The notes: a model not told the origin generated them from the letters alone. A stretch of 33,135 nt of DNA from Pseudomaricurvus albidus (GCF_018863235.1 NZ_JAHKRS010000016.1:1-33135), one strand, 5' to 3'; counted from the first letter of the stretch, positions 9,601 through 16,077 are shown. A program made the numbers and translations.

Positions 9601-9621
9601 CAGGCGTTTTGAATTAGGCAT
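6619..9621 (-). CDS. tnpA: Tn3-family transposase TnpA (element 1)
   Basis: The 1000-residue protein has the length and layout of Tn3-family transposases. The catalytic D-D-E residues are in HASADGQKFESRLETF, LSTDTHGVNHVNFALLDLFG and ALNRGEAYHQLRRAI. Other family segments are present, such as TRYSSKYFGTNKGLTSMNLI. It performs replicative transposition by binding the 36-bp ends. It is clearly related, segment by segment, to the transposase at 30391-33135, and more distantly to the one at 18522-21506. No frameshift is seen. GAGAAG seven bases upstream is a plausible ribosome-binding site. Confidence 0.95.
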   Translation of the reverse strand: MPNSKRLTILNEAEVKDLYGVPSLSLEEKRVSFVLNDMEQDIIQSIRDRRHKCYAIALIGYFKIKPIQLNPSYKELQEDLDFIAKEYFPKYKVPRFSISRMQKTRIYDKILHLLDFKTWDVEQHHKPLTTYLQQLTKSWIEPRFLFDACTEFLARNYIAIPKYTVLQRIISQEIKQERNRISNALKIAIPADLATTLASLVDGESTLTVTELKQAAKNFNASELEKELNVNKLIQPWMTQVDQVVYALSLSQQNHLHYAAMVDYYSITKLKRFDRVTQQLYLLCYLQQRAQINIERLADGFIYHARKLREKAKLYAKEMAYADWEGAVANISKAGELLYFFIDDTIDDQVSFREIKQQVQGLLGEREIESLCLYLKKQKRTKNDYIWEFYDKQRELVEHLIRPLFLCLTFEGADNTKVLAEQLNSMKNEFLEAGKLASTDRRLIKVNQHLYVIDEDNNILLERYEIMLYLLAQNKLDGQLFIPTAIKFRALHDDLVCDFSWAQKNKLLKDSMLDSMNTEPSKFVRSMEQKMSEKLQRVCQRIDDGDNRNVILRNRSGKTQWRLPYSGTKSALNNPFFARMKPINITDVLRFVHQETGFLQYFEHVRQLQSGQTGHLNDLLAAIIGNGTYYGLHGMASISDRSYDHLRTVQANYLRPETLNLGNDAINDATAKLSIFKHYNIQEGLIHASADGQKFESRLETFKTRYSSKYFGTNKGLTSMNLIANHVALNAQIIGANEHESHFILDLLHNNTSEIKPDILSTDTHGVNHVNFALLDLFGYTFAPRYAQFGTVISDLFDVREGEENKATLSLKKPINTTLIVDEWDSIQRIIISLQQKTITQAMLVRKLSGYSQNHPLLKALTEYNRMLKAMYLLDYIDDASLRTYVQRALNRGEAYHQLRRAIAHVNGNRFQGKSDDEIVLWNECARLLTNAIIYFNSLILSRLLEHFKAEGDDQKLEIIKQVSPVAWHNINLNGTYSFSFEQNLLDLDEIMQSIVQNEN

Positions 9622-9703
9622 AGGCTTCTCGCAAAACCCAAATTTTACTATAATTCAAATTTATTACAGAAAATATATATTGAGGTGCCCCGAGAGACAT
9701 TGT

Positions 9704-9720
9704 GCTATATGGGATATAGC
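9704..9720. repeat. Subterminal 7-bp hairpin inside the Tn3 element
   Basis: GCTATAT and ATATAGC flank GGG just inside the right terminal repeat, upstream of tnpA. It lies where the tnpA promoter or leader should be, so it could be an operator or part of an extended transposase-binding end. This rests on structure alone. Confidence 0.35.
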
Positions 9721-9743
9721 GAAAAGTGTTACATTAGGCGGGG

Positions 9744-10265
9744 ATGTCCCCAGAACCCCTTATTGGCAAAAAGCTCTCGCCGTATGCCCTATTGTCCATA
9801 TCGGGCCTGCTGGCAGCGTCTGATCAGGCTGTAAAGTGGCTGGTGCAGCAATCAATGGCCTATGGCGAGTATGTTTCGGTGACCCCGTTCTTTAACTGGG
9901 TGCACCTATGGAACACCGGTGCCGCATTCAGTCTTTTTGCGAATGGTGGAGGCTGGCAGCGCTACTTTTTTATCGGAATCGCGGTAGTGGTCTCGATTTT
10001 TCTGATCAAGCTGATCCTTGAAAATCGTCATAAAGGAGAAGCCATCGCTTACAGTCTTATCCTCGGTGGCGCCATGGGCAACCTGATTGACCGGGTCTTT
10101 CGCGGCTATGTTGTGGATTCCTTTGATTTCTATTGGCGAGACTGGCATTGGCCGGCCTTCAACCTGGCTGATATTGCAATTGTCCTCGGTGCCTTACTTT
10201 TCGTTTCCAGCAGCTTGTTGGGTAAAAAAGCAAACACCAATGCCGAGCCGGATGGATCTGACTGA
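9744..10265 (+). CDS. lspA: Signal peptidase II (lipoprotein signal peptidase), start supplied by Tn3 end
   Basis: The 173-residue protein has four membrane segments and all LspA signatures: SDQAVKWLV, FNWVHLWNTGAAFS, GGAMGNLIDRVFRGYVVDSF and FNLADIAI. The catalytic aspartates are D125 and D143. It would cleave signal peptides from lipid-modified prolipoproteins in the inner membrane. This copy is mobile-element cargo: it lies 21 bases before an ISL3-family transposase on the same strand, as in ISPpu12-type elements. The first five codons (MSPEP) are part of the adjacent Tn3 terminal repeat. The original start was therefore probably replaced by a fortuitous in-frame ATG, with no clear ribosome-binding site. 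The core is intact, but expression is uncertain. Confidence 0.88.
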   Translation: MSPEPLIGKKLSPYALLSISGLLAASDQAVKWLVQQSMAYGEYVSVTPFFNWVHLWNTGAAFSLFANGGGWQRYFFIGIAVVVSIFLIKLILENRHKGEAIAYSLILGGAMGNLIDRVFRGYVVDSFDFYWRDWHWPAFNLADIAIVLGALLFVSSSLLGKKANTNAEPDGSD

Positions 10266-11634
10266 CACCTACGCCTATACAACACCATGACCGAACTTCC
10301 CGACAACATCCTTCACCTGCCGCAATACCAAGTACTGGGCTGCAAATCAACCGACGACGAAATGCACTTCCAGGTGGACGTGCCCGATCCCATCGCCTGC
10401 GAGGAATGCGGCGTGCAGGGTGAGTTCGTACGGTTCGGCAAGCGTGACGTTCCCTATCGTGATCTGCCCATCCACGGCAAGCGGGTCACTCTCTGGGTGG
10501 TCCGCCGCCGATACACCTGCCGGGCCTGCAAGACAACATTCAGGCCCCAGCTACCGGAGATGGTGGACGGATTCCGTATGACACTGCGGCTGCATGAGTA
10601 CGTGGAGAAGGAATCCTTCAACCACCCCTACACCTTTGTGGCGGCACAGACCGGCCTGGACGAGAAGACGGTGCGCGACATCTTCAACGCCCGCGCCGAG
10701 TTCCTGGGGCGCTGGCACCGCTTCGAGACGCCCCGCATCCTGGGCATTGACGAGCTATACCTGAACAAGCGCTACCGCTGCATTCTGACCAACATTGAGG
10801 AGCGAACCCTGCTCGACCTGCTGGCCACCCGCCGCCAGGACGTGGTGACCAACTACCTGATGAAGCTGAAAGACCGGCAGAAGGTCGAGATCGTCAGCAT
10901 GGACATGTGGAACCCCTACCGGGCAGCGGTCAAGGCTGTGCTGCCCCAGGCCCGTATCGTGGTCGATAAGTTCCATGTGGTGCGCATGGCCAACGATGCC
11001 CTAGAGAGAGTGCGCAAGGGCCTCAGAAAGGAGCTGAAACCGTCCCAGAGCCGGACTCTCAAGGGAGACCGGAAAATCCTGCTGAAACGCGCTCACGAAG
11101 TCTCAGACCGGGAGCGCCTCATCATGGAGACCTGGACAGGCGCGTTCCCGCAACTGCTGGCCGCCTACGAGCACAAGGAGCGCTTCTACGGCATCTGGGA
11201 CGCCACCACACGGCTCCAGGCAGAAGCCGCCCTGGACGAGTGGATAGCCACCATCCCGAAGGGCCAAAAGGAAGTCTGGAGCGATCTGGTCAGGGCAGTG
11301 GGAAACTGGCGCGAAGAGACCATGACCTACTTCGAGACGGACATGCCCGTCACCAACGCTTACACGGAGTCCATCAACCGACTGGCCAAGGACAAGAACC
11401 GTGAAGGGCGCGGTTACTCCTTCGAGGTGATGCGGGCACGAATGCTCTACACCACGAAGCACAAGAAGAAGGCACCGACTGCGAAGGTCTCTCCTTTCTA
11501 CAAGAAAACCATCGGTTACGGACTGCCGGACTTCGCAGAGGAACTCAACTACGGAGTCGATCTATCAACCATCTGAGGGTGGTATCAGATTGATGGGGTG
11601 AAGGTGCCCCATCAACCATTAAATCCGTATACCC
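9760..11634 (+). mobile_element. ISL3-family element (ISPpu12-like), left part missing
   Basis: This GC-rich segment carries lspA and an ISL3-family transposase. The right end is probably the 24-base stretch 11611-11634 (ATCAACCATTAAATCCGTAT plus ACCC), which separates it from differently composed DNA. The matching left repeat is absent. The Tn3 element begins directly at lspA, so the left part, which in ISPpu12-type elements holds a cation transporter and a MerR-type regulator as I recall the family, has been lost. The end assignment rests on position and memory of the family, not on a paired repeat. Confidence 0.65.
10287..11576 (+). CDS. tnpA: ISL3-family transposase
   Basis: The 429-residue protein has an N-terminal zinc-binding region (CEECGVQGEF, then CRACKTTFRP; CxxC pairs at about 34-37 and 73-76). 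A helix-turn-helix and the DDE transposase core of the ISL3 family follow, with Asp in RILGIDELYLNKRYRCILTN and in SMDMWNPYRAAV and Glu in TNAYTESINRLAKDKNREGR. The ending is normal for the family. It starts 21 bases after lspA and probably shares its transcript. Codon use is GC-rich, unlike the AT-rich genes at 272-6365. Confidence 0.92.
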   Translation: MTELPDNILHLPQYQVLGCKSTDDEMHFQVDVPDPIACEECGVQGEFVRFGKRDVPYRDLPIHGKRVTLWVVRRRYTCRACKTTFRPQLPEMVDGFRMTLRLHEYVEKESFNHPYTFVAAQTGLDEKTVRDIFNARAEFLGRWHRFETPRILGIDELYLNKRYRCILTNIEERTLLDLLATRRQDVVTNYLMKLKDRQKVEIVSMDMWNPYRAAVKAVLPQARIVVDKFHVVRMANDALERVRKGLRKELKPSQSRTLKGDRKILLKRAHEVSDRERLIMETWTGAFPQLLAAYEHKERFYGIWDATTRLQAEAALDEWIATIPKGQKEVWSDLVRAVGNWREETMTYFETDMPVTNAYTESINRLAKDKNREGRGYSFEVMRARMLYTTKHKKKAPTAKVSPFYKKTIGYGLPDFAEELNYGVDLSTI

Positions 11635-11878
11635 ATTAATCATTCAGTATTCACGCGAGCAAGAAATCGCGAACAAGTATGGCCATCTGCTCGGGCTTGA
11701 AGAGATTCGTGACGTTTTGAAGTACAAGACGGTAGATGCGCTGAAGAAGGCGCACTATGACGGTAAGTTATTGCTCCGATTGAAGAAAATAGACGGACGA
11801 GCAGGACTGTTCTGCACGGCAAAGGCCGTAGCGGAATACATTGATCAATTGGATAAGGAGGAAAGTGAAAATGTATAG
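11635..11878 (+). pseudogene. Small helix-turn-helix protein, PrtN/excisionase-like, N-terminus lost at IS end
   Basis: The plus-strand frame is open from inside the ISL3 terminus to a TAG at 11876-11878. It encodes YSREQEIANKYGHLLGLEEI, then RDVLKYKTVDALKKAHYDGK, a short LLLRLKKIDGRAGLF segment and CTAKAVAEYIDQLDKEE. The pattern of an initial helix, a 'K-Y-K-T-x-x-A-L' helix, a basic strand and a final AEYID helix resembles PrtN-type activators and AlpA-like excisionases of phages and islands. No ATG or plausible alternative start is present, so the IS insertion probably removed the beginning. Function as a regulator or excisionase is inference from shape. Confidence 0.5.
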
Positions 11879-11882
11879 AGGT

Positions 11883-11912
11883 CGATACTCAGGTCGGCAA
11901 ACCTGAGTATCG
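11883..11912. repeat. Perfect 12-bp inverted repeat with 6-base loop
   Basis: CGATACTCAGGT (11883-11894) pairs without mismatch with ACCTGAGTATCG (11901-11912) around CGGCAA. No T-run follows on either side, so an intrinsic terminator is unlikely. A recombination or protein-binding site, or an RNA element controlling the small frame that starts at 11871, is possible. Confidence 0.55.
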
Positions 11913-11970
11913 AAGCGAATCTTTTGGTACGGGATCGCTATTCCTAAAGCTTCCTACAAAGTCACCGGAA

Positions 11971-12039
11971 CTAACCAGCAAGATTCAGCGCTTGAGGGAG
12001 CAGCGCACAGGTAAGAGCGTCCATCATCTGGTTACTCAT
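11971..12039 (-). CDS. Possible 22-residue peptide at the operon end
   Basis: An ATG overlaps the stop of the thermonuclease gene in the ATGA arrangement used elsewhere in this operon. The frame encodes [20 protein letters not shown], then AG and stop. The product is not recognised and the frame is too short to judge by codon use. It may be chance, or the beginning of a gene broken downstream. Confidence 0.2.
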   Translation of the reverse strand: MSNQMMDALTCALLPQALNLAG

Positions 12040-12566
12040 TTTCTATTCCTACGCCATTCCCAAGGTGGAATTCGATCTGCTTCAGGTAGGCCCCAGAGGC
12101 CACGTTTGTTGATTCGCGCATCCTTTTCAAATTCAAAGAGTAAGGGAGACTTTGCATACTGGCGATAGACCCAGGCGCTGCCAGATTTAACAAGCTCGGC
12201 GTTAACCCACTTCCCGTCAACATAAAGGTTTGCTACCAGGCGGCCATACCTGTCAGTGTCAACAGTATCGACTTTTACCAGGCGTCCGAACACAAGATCC
12301 GATAAGGCCTGTTTGGAACGGCTGCCATAAGGTTGCTTCTTCTCAGGCGTATCAATTTCTGCCAACCGAACACGATACTGGATCTTGCCGCTTTTACAGT
12401 TTTTTCCGGAATTGCACGGCTTATCTGTCAAAACATTTACCGTATCTCCATCGGAGACACCGACAACCTTCGCCATGAAGCTTTCAGCAAATGAATACGG
12501 CGATACTAAAGCGAACAGAACAATCAGAAATGAATACAAAAACTTCGCTGGAGCTAGGATTCTCAT
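12036..12566 (-). CDS. Secreted thermonuclease (staphylococcal nuclease family)
   Basis: The 176-residue protein has a Sec signal peptide (about 1-27, ending SFA) and a staphylococcal-nuclease OB fold. The calcium- and phosphate-binding residues are recognisable: DGDT (Asp41), [11 protein letters not shown] (Arg67, Asp72, Glu75) and DRYGR (Arg109), so it should be active on DNA and RNA in the periplasm or outside the cell. Two cysteines (C51, C57) sit in an inserted loop and could form a disulfide. The start overlaps the stop of the CsrA/cold-shock gene (ATGA). Similar nucleases occur in conjugative plasmid backbones, which fits the mobile context. Confidence 0.9.
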   Translation of the reverse strand: MRILAPAKFLYSFLIVLFALVSPYSFAESFMAKVVGVSDGDTVNVLTDKPCNSGKNCKSGKIQYRVRLAEIDTPEKKQPYGSRSKQALSDLVFGRLVKVDTVDTDRYGRLVANLYVDGKWVNAELVKSGSAWVYRQYAKSPLLFEFEKDARINKRGLWGLPEADRIPPWEWRRNRK

Positions 12567-12964
12567 ACCTTCTTAACTCCGGTTGCGACTAGGCCACGAT
12601 TGCCCCGCTCTACTGAAAAGCAAACATCCATACCTTCGTGGAGGTCGTTGAATAAGTTATCTTCAACACCGGAAGCATGGAAGAAGATATTGTCATCGAA
12701 TCCCGGTGAATAAATGAATCCATATCCTTTGCTGTAAACCATGTCAGAGATACTTCCCGTTTTTTCACCACCGCCAAGGTTATCGGAGGGTTGATATTCA
12801 TCACCGCGCTGAATTCTGAGGTATATCTCTTCGCGATGGACCTCAATGTTTTTTGGTGCGTTGATTCCGATTCGTACCTGGTTACCATTGACCCCCAATA
12901 TGGTGACGGAAACGTCGTCGCCTACCATGAGAGTTTCACCAATTCGCCGAGTTAATATGAGCAT
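12563..12964 (-). CDS. CsrA/RsmA domain fused to a cold-shock domain
   Basis: Residues 1-54 are a full CsrA domain ([20 protein letters not shown], then [15 protein letters not shown]), with Arg44 of the RNA-binding face at the standard position. After a linker of about 14 residues, rich in Gly, Ser and Asp, residues 69-133 form a cold-shock OB fold with RNP1 KGYGFI (79-84) and RNP2 NIFFH (92-96). CsrA dimers bind GGA motifs near ribosome-binding sites; cold-shock domains bind single-stranded RNA or DNA. The fusion would make a four-headed dimer able to repress or remodel mRNAs, perhaps of this module. The start has AAAGGA ten bases upstream. No frame disruption suggests an artefact; the fusion is continuous. 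Confidence 0.93.
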   Translation of the reverse strand: MLILTRRIGETLMVGDDVSVTILGVNGNQVRIGINAPKNIEVHREEIYLRIQRGDEYQPSDNLGGGEKTGSISDMVYSKGYGFIYSPGFDDNIFFHASGVEDNLFNDLHEGMDVCFSVERGNRGLVATGVKKV

Positions 12965-12987
12965 AATGACACGTTCCTTTGAATAGA

Positions 12988-13491
12988 TTAAACGAGGCTT
13001 ACAAATACCAGCTCGTCCTTCTCAAAGGATCTGAGAGGTGAAGAATTAGGTTTTCGATCAGTATGAAAGCCAGCGTATACCAATACAGAGACGATACCGG
13101 GTATCGTTTTATAAGCAATACGTTTGGTGAGCTGAAAGTAAGCATCGAGTGGGTTCATTGATGGCACATCGAACGTGAACTGCTTGTTTTGTTCCGTTTT
13201 GATGTCAACGCTGTACTTATGTTTTCGCCCAGGACGGTCTGCTCCATCCCTTGGCCTTTGGCCGAATATTTCAGCGATTGCAGACTCATAAACACTATTG
13301 CTCAGGATGTCGCAAGCGCATAGAGCTTCGGTGTATCCACCTAACCGGTATCGCCATTCGAGGCTCTCAAATTCGTGGTGTGAAGGCTTTACATTATCTA
13401 GACCAATGATTGCCTTACCATGCTCAGGCGAAATATTGTCTCTCAACTCCTGGAAGATGTTTTCTATTTGATTCTGGTCGAGTGTTCTCAT
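12988..13491 (-). CDS. Conserved-looking protein of unknown function
   Basis: The 167-residue soluble protein has no signal peptide or membrane segment. A helical N-terminus ([15 protein letters not shown]) is followed by a mixed region with two cysteines (EALCACDIL) and a basic turn ([20 protein letters not shown]). The C-terminal half looks like beta strands ([20 protein letters not shown]). I do not recognise a family. AGGAAT precedes the ATG. It stands 15 bases after the DUF1173 gene and 23 bases before the CsrA fusion, so it belongs to the same transcript. Confidence 0.75.
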   Translation of the reverse strand: MRTLDQNQIENIFQELRDNISPEHGKAIIGLDNVKPSHHEFESLEWRYRLGGYTEALCACDILSNSVYESAIAEIFGQRPRDGADRPGRKHKYSVDIKTEQNKQFTFDVPSMNPLDAYFQLTKRIAYKTIPGIVSVLVYAGFHTDRKPNSSPLRSFEKDELVFVSLV

Positions 13492-13506
13492 TGTTATTCC
13501 TACTTC

Positions 13507-14700
13507 TTAAACGGCGCTAAGGGTATCTTCCTGATTCACATCAAGGATTTGACTTGGTAACTCGCTATGACTAACAACCGCGTTCAGCTCGTCGTAATAG
13601 CTCTCTGTCGCTCCTGCTGGAACCAGGTAAACAGCCGTAGGTTTTCCTTCAGTATCGGTTAGAAGAACCGAGGCTATGACATCAGACGATCCAAGGTTGT
13701 AGCGTAAGCCTTTGATGAAATGACGCTTCCCTGTACAGAGCCGCTCCAGGAGTTCAAGCTCCTCTATGTTTTCAAAGGGAAGCCAATTCCGATCCACGGC
13801 CATGAAAGAGATGGTATCCACCTGGGGACTGCCGGATGCGCTCAGAAGAAAAGTACAGATTGTTAGCAAATGAATGGATTCATTTTCATGGAAAAAAGCA
13901 AGCTCAGTGGAGAAGGCCTTATTTATTCGCTTGTAAACATCCTCTCCCATGTAAACCGGAGTATCGGGCATATGCTTGACGATCATCTTGAATCCAAACC
14001 GGGCTTCTTCGATCGTCTTCACTTCGCCAATGAGTATGCCCATAGGCTGTTTGTTGCCCTGCTTTTTCAGCTTGGATAGGAACTGTCTGCGTCTGGCCAC
14101 AATTTCATCTTTGTGGTCCAGAGAAAACTGCTCTGGAATCAGCAGTGCTTCTCCTAGTGGGTGTTTTCTGGTGACTTTGTTTTGCGCTGCTTGTAGGAGG
14201 TACTTTCTGATCACATACCAGGAGCGCTTGCCTTCCATGTTTGGTGCCCACTTGTTAAGGCCTGCATCTTCATAGAGGAAGTGGAGCAGCGATCGGATGG
14301 TAAGCTTGGTTGGATCTGCTTTGACCGCAGTGGGTTCTTTGGTTTCACCCTTGCTAATCGTTCGATTCAGAGAAACCTTTGAGAGGGTGAAGTCCAGTTT
14401 CAGATTGGTTATTCCTGTTTCCTGGTCTTCTGAAATAGCCTTGTTCTCAACGGCTCCACGACCGGAGAGTTCAGCCGGGATCTCGTAGGAATCACAGTCT
14501 GGATGATGCTGTTGGCCACTGTTTGGCATTCGCTTCAGCACATAGCTGTTGTCGCCGGTGCGAGCAATATACATTGGCACGCCGGGAGTTGAGCAAAGGC
14601 ACAAGGGGCGCTCGCGAGATTTGTAGGCGCTGGCCAGCGCCTCTTCAAATAAAGGATCGGAACGTTCGAGAACGCAATCACCGATGGAGTATTGTGTCAT
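13507..14700 (-). CDS. DUF1173-family protein with putative metal-binding motif
   Basis: The 397-residue protein matches the DUF1173 pattern as I know it. Its N-terminal segment RPLCLCSTPGVPMYIAR is followed by LKRMPNSGQQHHPDCDSYE, giving Cys34, Cys36, His65/His66 and Cys69 as a plausible zinc site. A long domain without membrane segments follows. DUF1173 has no established function and is often found on plasmids and integrated elements. ATG 14700 is chosen over the GTG at 14709 because AAGG lies at the proper distance before the ATG; the difference is three residues. The gene begins about ten bases after the preceding membrane-protein gene. Confidence 0.78.
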   Translation of the reverse strand: MTQYSIGDCVLERSDPLFEEALASAYKSRERPLCLCSTPGVPMYIARTGDNSYVLKRMPNSGQQHHPDCDSYEIPAELSGRGAVENKAISEDQETGITNLKLDFTLSKVSLNRTISKGETKEPTAVKADPTKLTIRSLLHFLYEDAGLNKWAPNMEGKRSWYVIRKYLLQAAQNKVTRKHPLGEALLIPEQFSLDHKDEIVARRRQFLSKLKKQGNKQPMGILIGEVKTIEEARFGFKMIVKHMPDTPVYMGEDVYKRINKAFSTELAFFHENESIHLLTICTFLLSASGSPQVDTISFMAVDRNWLPFENIEELELLERLCTGKRHFIKGLRYNLGSSDVIASVLLTDTEGKPTAVYLVPAGATESYYDELNAVVSHSELPSQILDVNQEDTLSAV

Positions 14701-14710
14701 GGTTGCCACC

Positions 14711-15295
14711 TTAGAATATTGGTTCCCCTCTGGTCCTCATATACTGCATGACGCCGAACGAGAGAAAATACACGACTGAAGTAAGCCCTAAGAACAGGGC
14801 AAACACCCAGAAAGGACTTCCCAAATAGCCACTGCTCATAAACTTCAAAACTACGGCAGGAGTTGCTGCCATGAGAATGAACAGAAACAAGGTAAGGATG
14901 TTTTCCGATAAGATGGCAGGAGCTGAGAGTGGCTGATTGTTGTGATCTAAATGGAAGTACTGGTTAATACCGTCGATGTACTTTTCCACTATCCAACCGT
15001 GACGCTCTGCATCTTTTACGAAGCCCACGAAGTTCTCCACCCCCAGGGTTTGAAGAATCTCTGATACTTGGAGGCGTTTATCGCTAACCAGAAGTGAAGT
15101 GTCATCATTACTCAATGAGACCGTTTCTATCTGGAGCTTTACATTGGCTTGCACGCACGGCGTGAGATTAATCAGCGACTTCACCGGGCGGTCGGAGTAG
15201 ATCCCAGTTGGCAGGTCATCATGCTTTTTGAGCGTTGCTAAAAGTGTATTTCCGCCATAGACATTGATTTCGATAAGGGCCTTCATACGATTCAT
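14711..15295 (-). CDS. Membrane protein of unknown function with two C-terminal helices
   Basis: The 194-residue protein has a soluble, probably cytoplasmic, N-terminal part (1-120; includes FVGFVKDAERHGWIVEKYID). Two membrane helices follow (about 130-150, ILTLFLFILMAATPAVVLKF; about 160-182, FWVFALFLGLTSVVYFLSFG). The start overlaps the stop of the previous gene (ATGA), implying translational coupling. No family is recognised. The pairing with the single-helix protein upstream suggests a small membrane complex. Confidence 0.75.
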   Translation of the reverse strand: MNRMKALIEINVYGGNTLLATLKKHDDLPTGIYSDRPVKSLINLTPCVQANVKLQIETVSLSNDDTSLLVSDKRLQVSEILQTLGVENFVGFVKDAERHGWIVEKYIDGINQYFHLDHNNQPLSAPAILSENILTLFLFILMAATPAVVLKFMSSGYLGSPFWVFALFLGLTSVVYFLSFGVMQYMRTRGEPIF

Positions 15296-15693
15296 CCTTG
15301 GATCGAGTAGTACTTTTCAAAGATCTCAAGTGCCTCCCGATTTGTCAGGCCGTTTCCGAGTCTCTCACGGACGAATGACTGAATACCTGGTTCGCGTTCA
15401 ATCAGGTTTGTAATGAGCTTTACAACGTAATCGGATGTCTGGTCATTGAGGGCGCGTGTTCTGGTAACGGAAATGGCCGTCATGACCTCTGCTGCAAGCT
15501 TGCTGTCAGCATGTTGGCGATAATCAGAAGGTGGTACTGAGTTGATGATGTTTGAGGAGTGATTGTTATTGTCAGACGAAAACCAGTCACCGATAGCCGG
15601 TCTTGGCAGTTTACCGGTTCCGGACTCAATAAAGGGCAGTGTATAGAAGGTCGCAACAGCTCCCAGTATGAAGCCAATTATTGTTCTGATCAT
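15292..15693 (-). CDS. Small membrane-anchored protein of unknown function
   Basis: The 133-residue protein has an N-terminal membrane anchor (MIRTIIGFILGAVATFYTLP). A low-complexity Asn/Ser linker (about 40-56) leads to a helical C-terminal domain (AAEVMTAISVTRTRALNDQT to NREALEIFEKYYS). The orientation is probably C-terminus outside. TTGGAG precedes the ATG by a few bases. It is coupled to the two-helix membrane protein downstream. No family is recognised. Confidence 0.72.
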   Translation of the reverse strand: MIRTIIGFILGAVATFYTLPFIESGTGKLPRPAIGDWFSSDNNNHSSNIINSVPPSDYRQHADSKLAAEVMTAISVTRTRALNDQTSDYVVKLITNLIEREPGIQSFVRERLGNGLTNREALEIFEKYYSIQG

Positions 15694-15720
15694 TCATCAC
15701 TCCAAGTTTGAGAAGGTTTT

Positions 15721-15999
15721 TTACTCATATCTCTTTATCGAAATATGCCCCTGAGATTCCAGTTTTTTAATGTATCCAAGCTTTTCACCAAGCTTCTCAA
15801 GCAATATTTCAGCATCGTTAATAGAGAGACTGAAACTAATGCCTCGGAAAAAATCGCTGCGACTATTTTCATACTCTTGTTTGATTGGCAAGGAATCCGA
15901 AATCTCTATTTCGATACGATCAATGGTTCTTTTACCATTCGTTTTTTTCTCGGCTTCTCTAGCTGAAACAGAAATACCTTCAAACTCTGAAATCGACAT
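15721..15999 (-). CDS. Small acidic protein of unknown function
   Basis: This gives a 92-residue protein (MSISEFEGISVSAREAEKKT... to ...ISIKRYE) if translation starts at the ATG at 15999, which has GGAG nine bases upstream. A longer frame starting at 16065 lacks a ribosome-binding site and would translate through the hairpin at 16040-16065, so it was rejected. Likely secondary structure is alternating strands and a helix (INDAEILLEKLGEKLGYIKK). No family is recognised. It is the first gene after the intergenic hairpin. Confidence 0.65.
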   Translation of the reverse strand: MSISEFEGISVSAREAEKKTNGKRTIDRIEIEISDSLPIKQEYENSRSDFFRGISFSLSINDAEILLEKLGEKLGYIKKLESQGHISIKRYE

Positions 16000-16039
16000 A
16001 AGCGTTTTCTCCACGAAGCTTAACCCCCAACAAATTGTT

Positions 16040-16065
16040 TTGCGTGATTGATTACAATCACGCAA
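16040..16065. terminator. Perfect 10-bp hairpin between two operon genes
   Basis: TTGCGTGATT and AATCACGCAA pair perfectly around GATTAC. On the plus strand TTTT follows the stem. On the minus strand, the direction of the surrounding genes, the stem is followed by AAC and then mixed sequence. As a terminator it would work mainly for plus-strand transcripts. For the leftward operon it may be an attenuator or processing site located 12 bases after the lipoprotein gene. Confidence 0.4.
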
Positions 16066-16077
16066 TTTTGAGTTAGG

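Larger units (their letters stand above)
6543..9759 (-). mobile_element. Minimal Tn3-family element (tnpA only)
   Basis: The element is 3217 bp, bounded by perfect 36-bp inverted repeats at 6543-6578 and 9724-9759 that start GGGGTTCTGGGGACATCCCC. Similarity continues inward in weaker form (CGCTA.A.CCCA on both sides). It holds only a transposase: no resolvase, resolution site or cargo is visible, an organisation like IS1071. The flanks (ATTAT left, TTATT right) do not form an exact 5-bp target duplication, and the DNA on the two sides differs strongly in composition. Recombination between copies or an adjacent deletion is likely. Confidence 0.88.
11871..12168 (+). pseudogene. Possible frameshifted small gene following the PrtN-like fragment
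   Basis: AAGGAGG (11855-11861) and an ATG at 11871 form a good translation start, but that frame stops after 11 codons (11904-11906). The +1 frame is open from 11869 to 12168 and reads protein-like: GKPEYRSESFGTGSLFLKLP, then TKSPELTSKIQRLREQRTGK and [11 protein letters not shown]. One extra T just after the ATG (ATG-T-ATA-GAG) would explain the shift. The last 130 bases run antisense to the thermonuclease gene, so the native end is probably lost. The encoded protein is not recognised. A perfect hairpin (11883-11912) lies in the shifted region. Confidence 0.3.

Noticed and set aside
6538-9764. 5-bp target duplication of the first Tn3 element
   Set aside because: The flanks ATTAT and TTATT share only four offset bases, not a direct 5-bp repeat at the ends.
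10755-11462. Minus-strand frames inside the ISL3 transposase
   Set aside because: They are antisense shadows produced by high GC content, with no start signals or recognisable domains.
11883-11912. Intrinsic terminator
   Set aside because: The stem is perfect but no T-run follows on either strand.
15999-16065. Longer start for the small acidic protein
   Set aside because: The 22 extra codons lack a ribosome-binding site and overlap a perfect hairpin, while the ATG at 15999 has GGAG at good distance.
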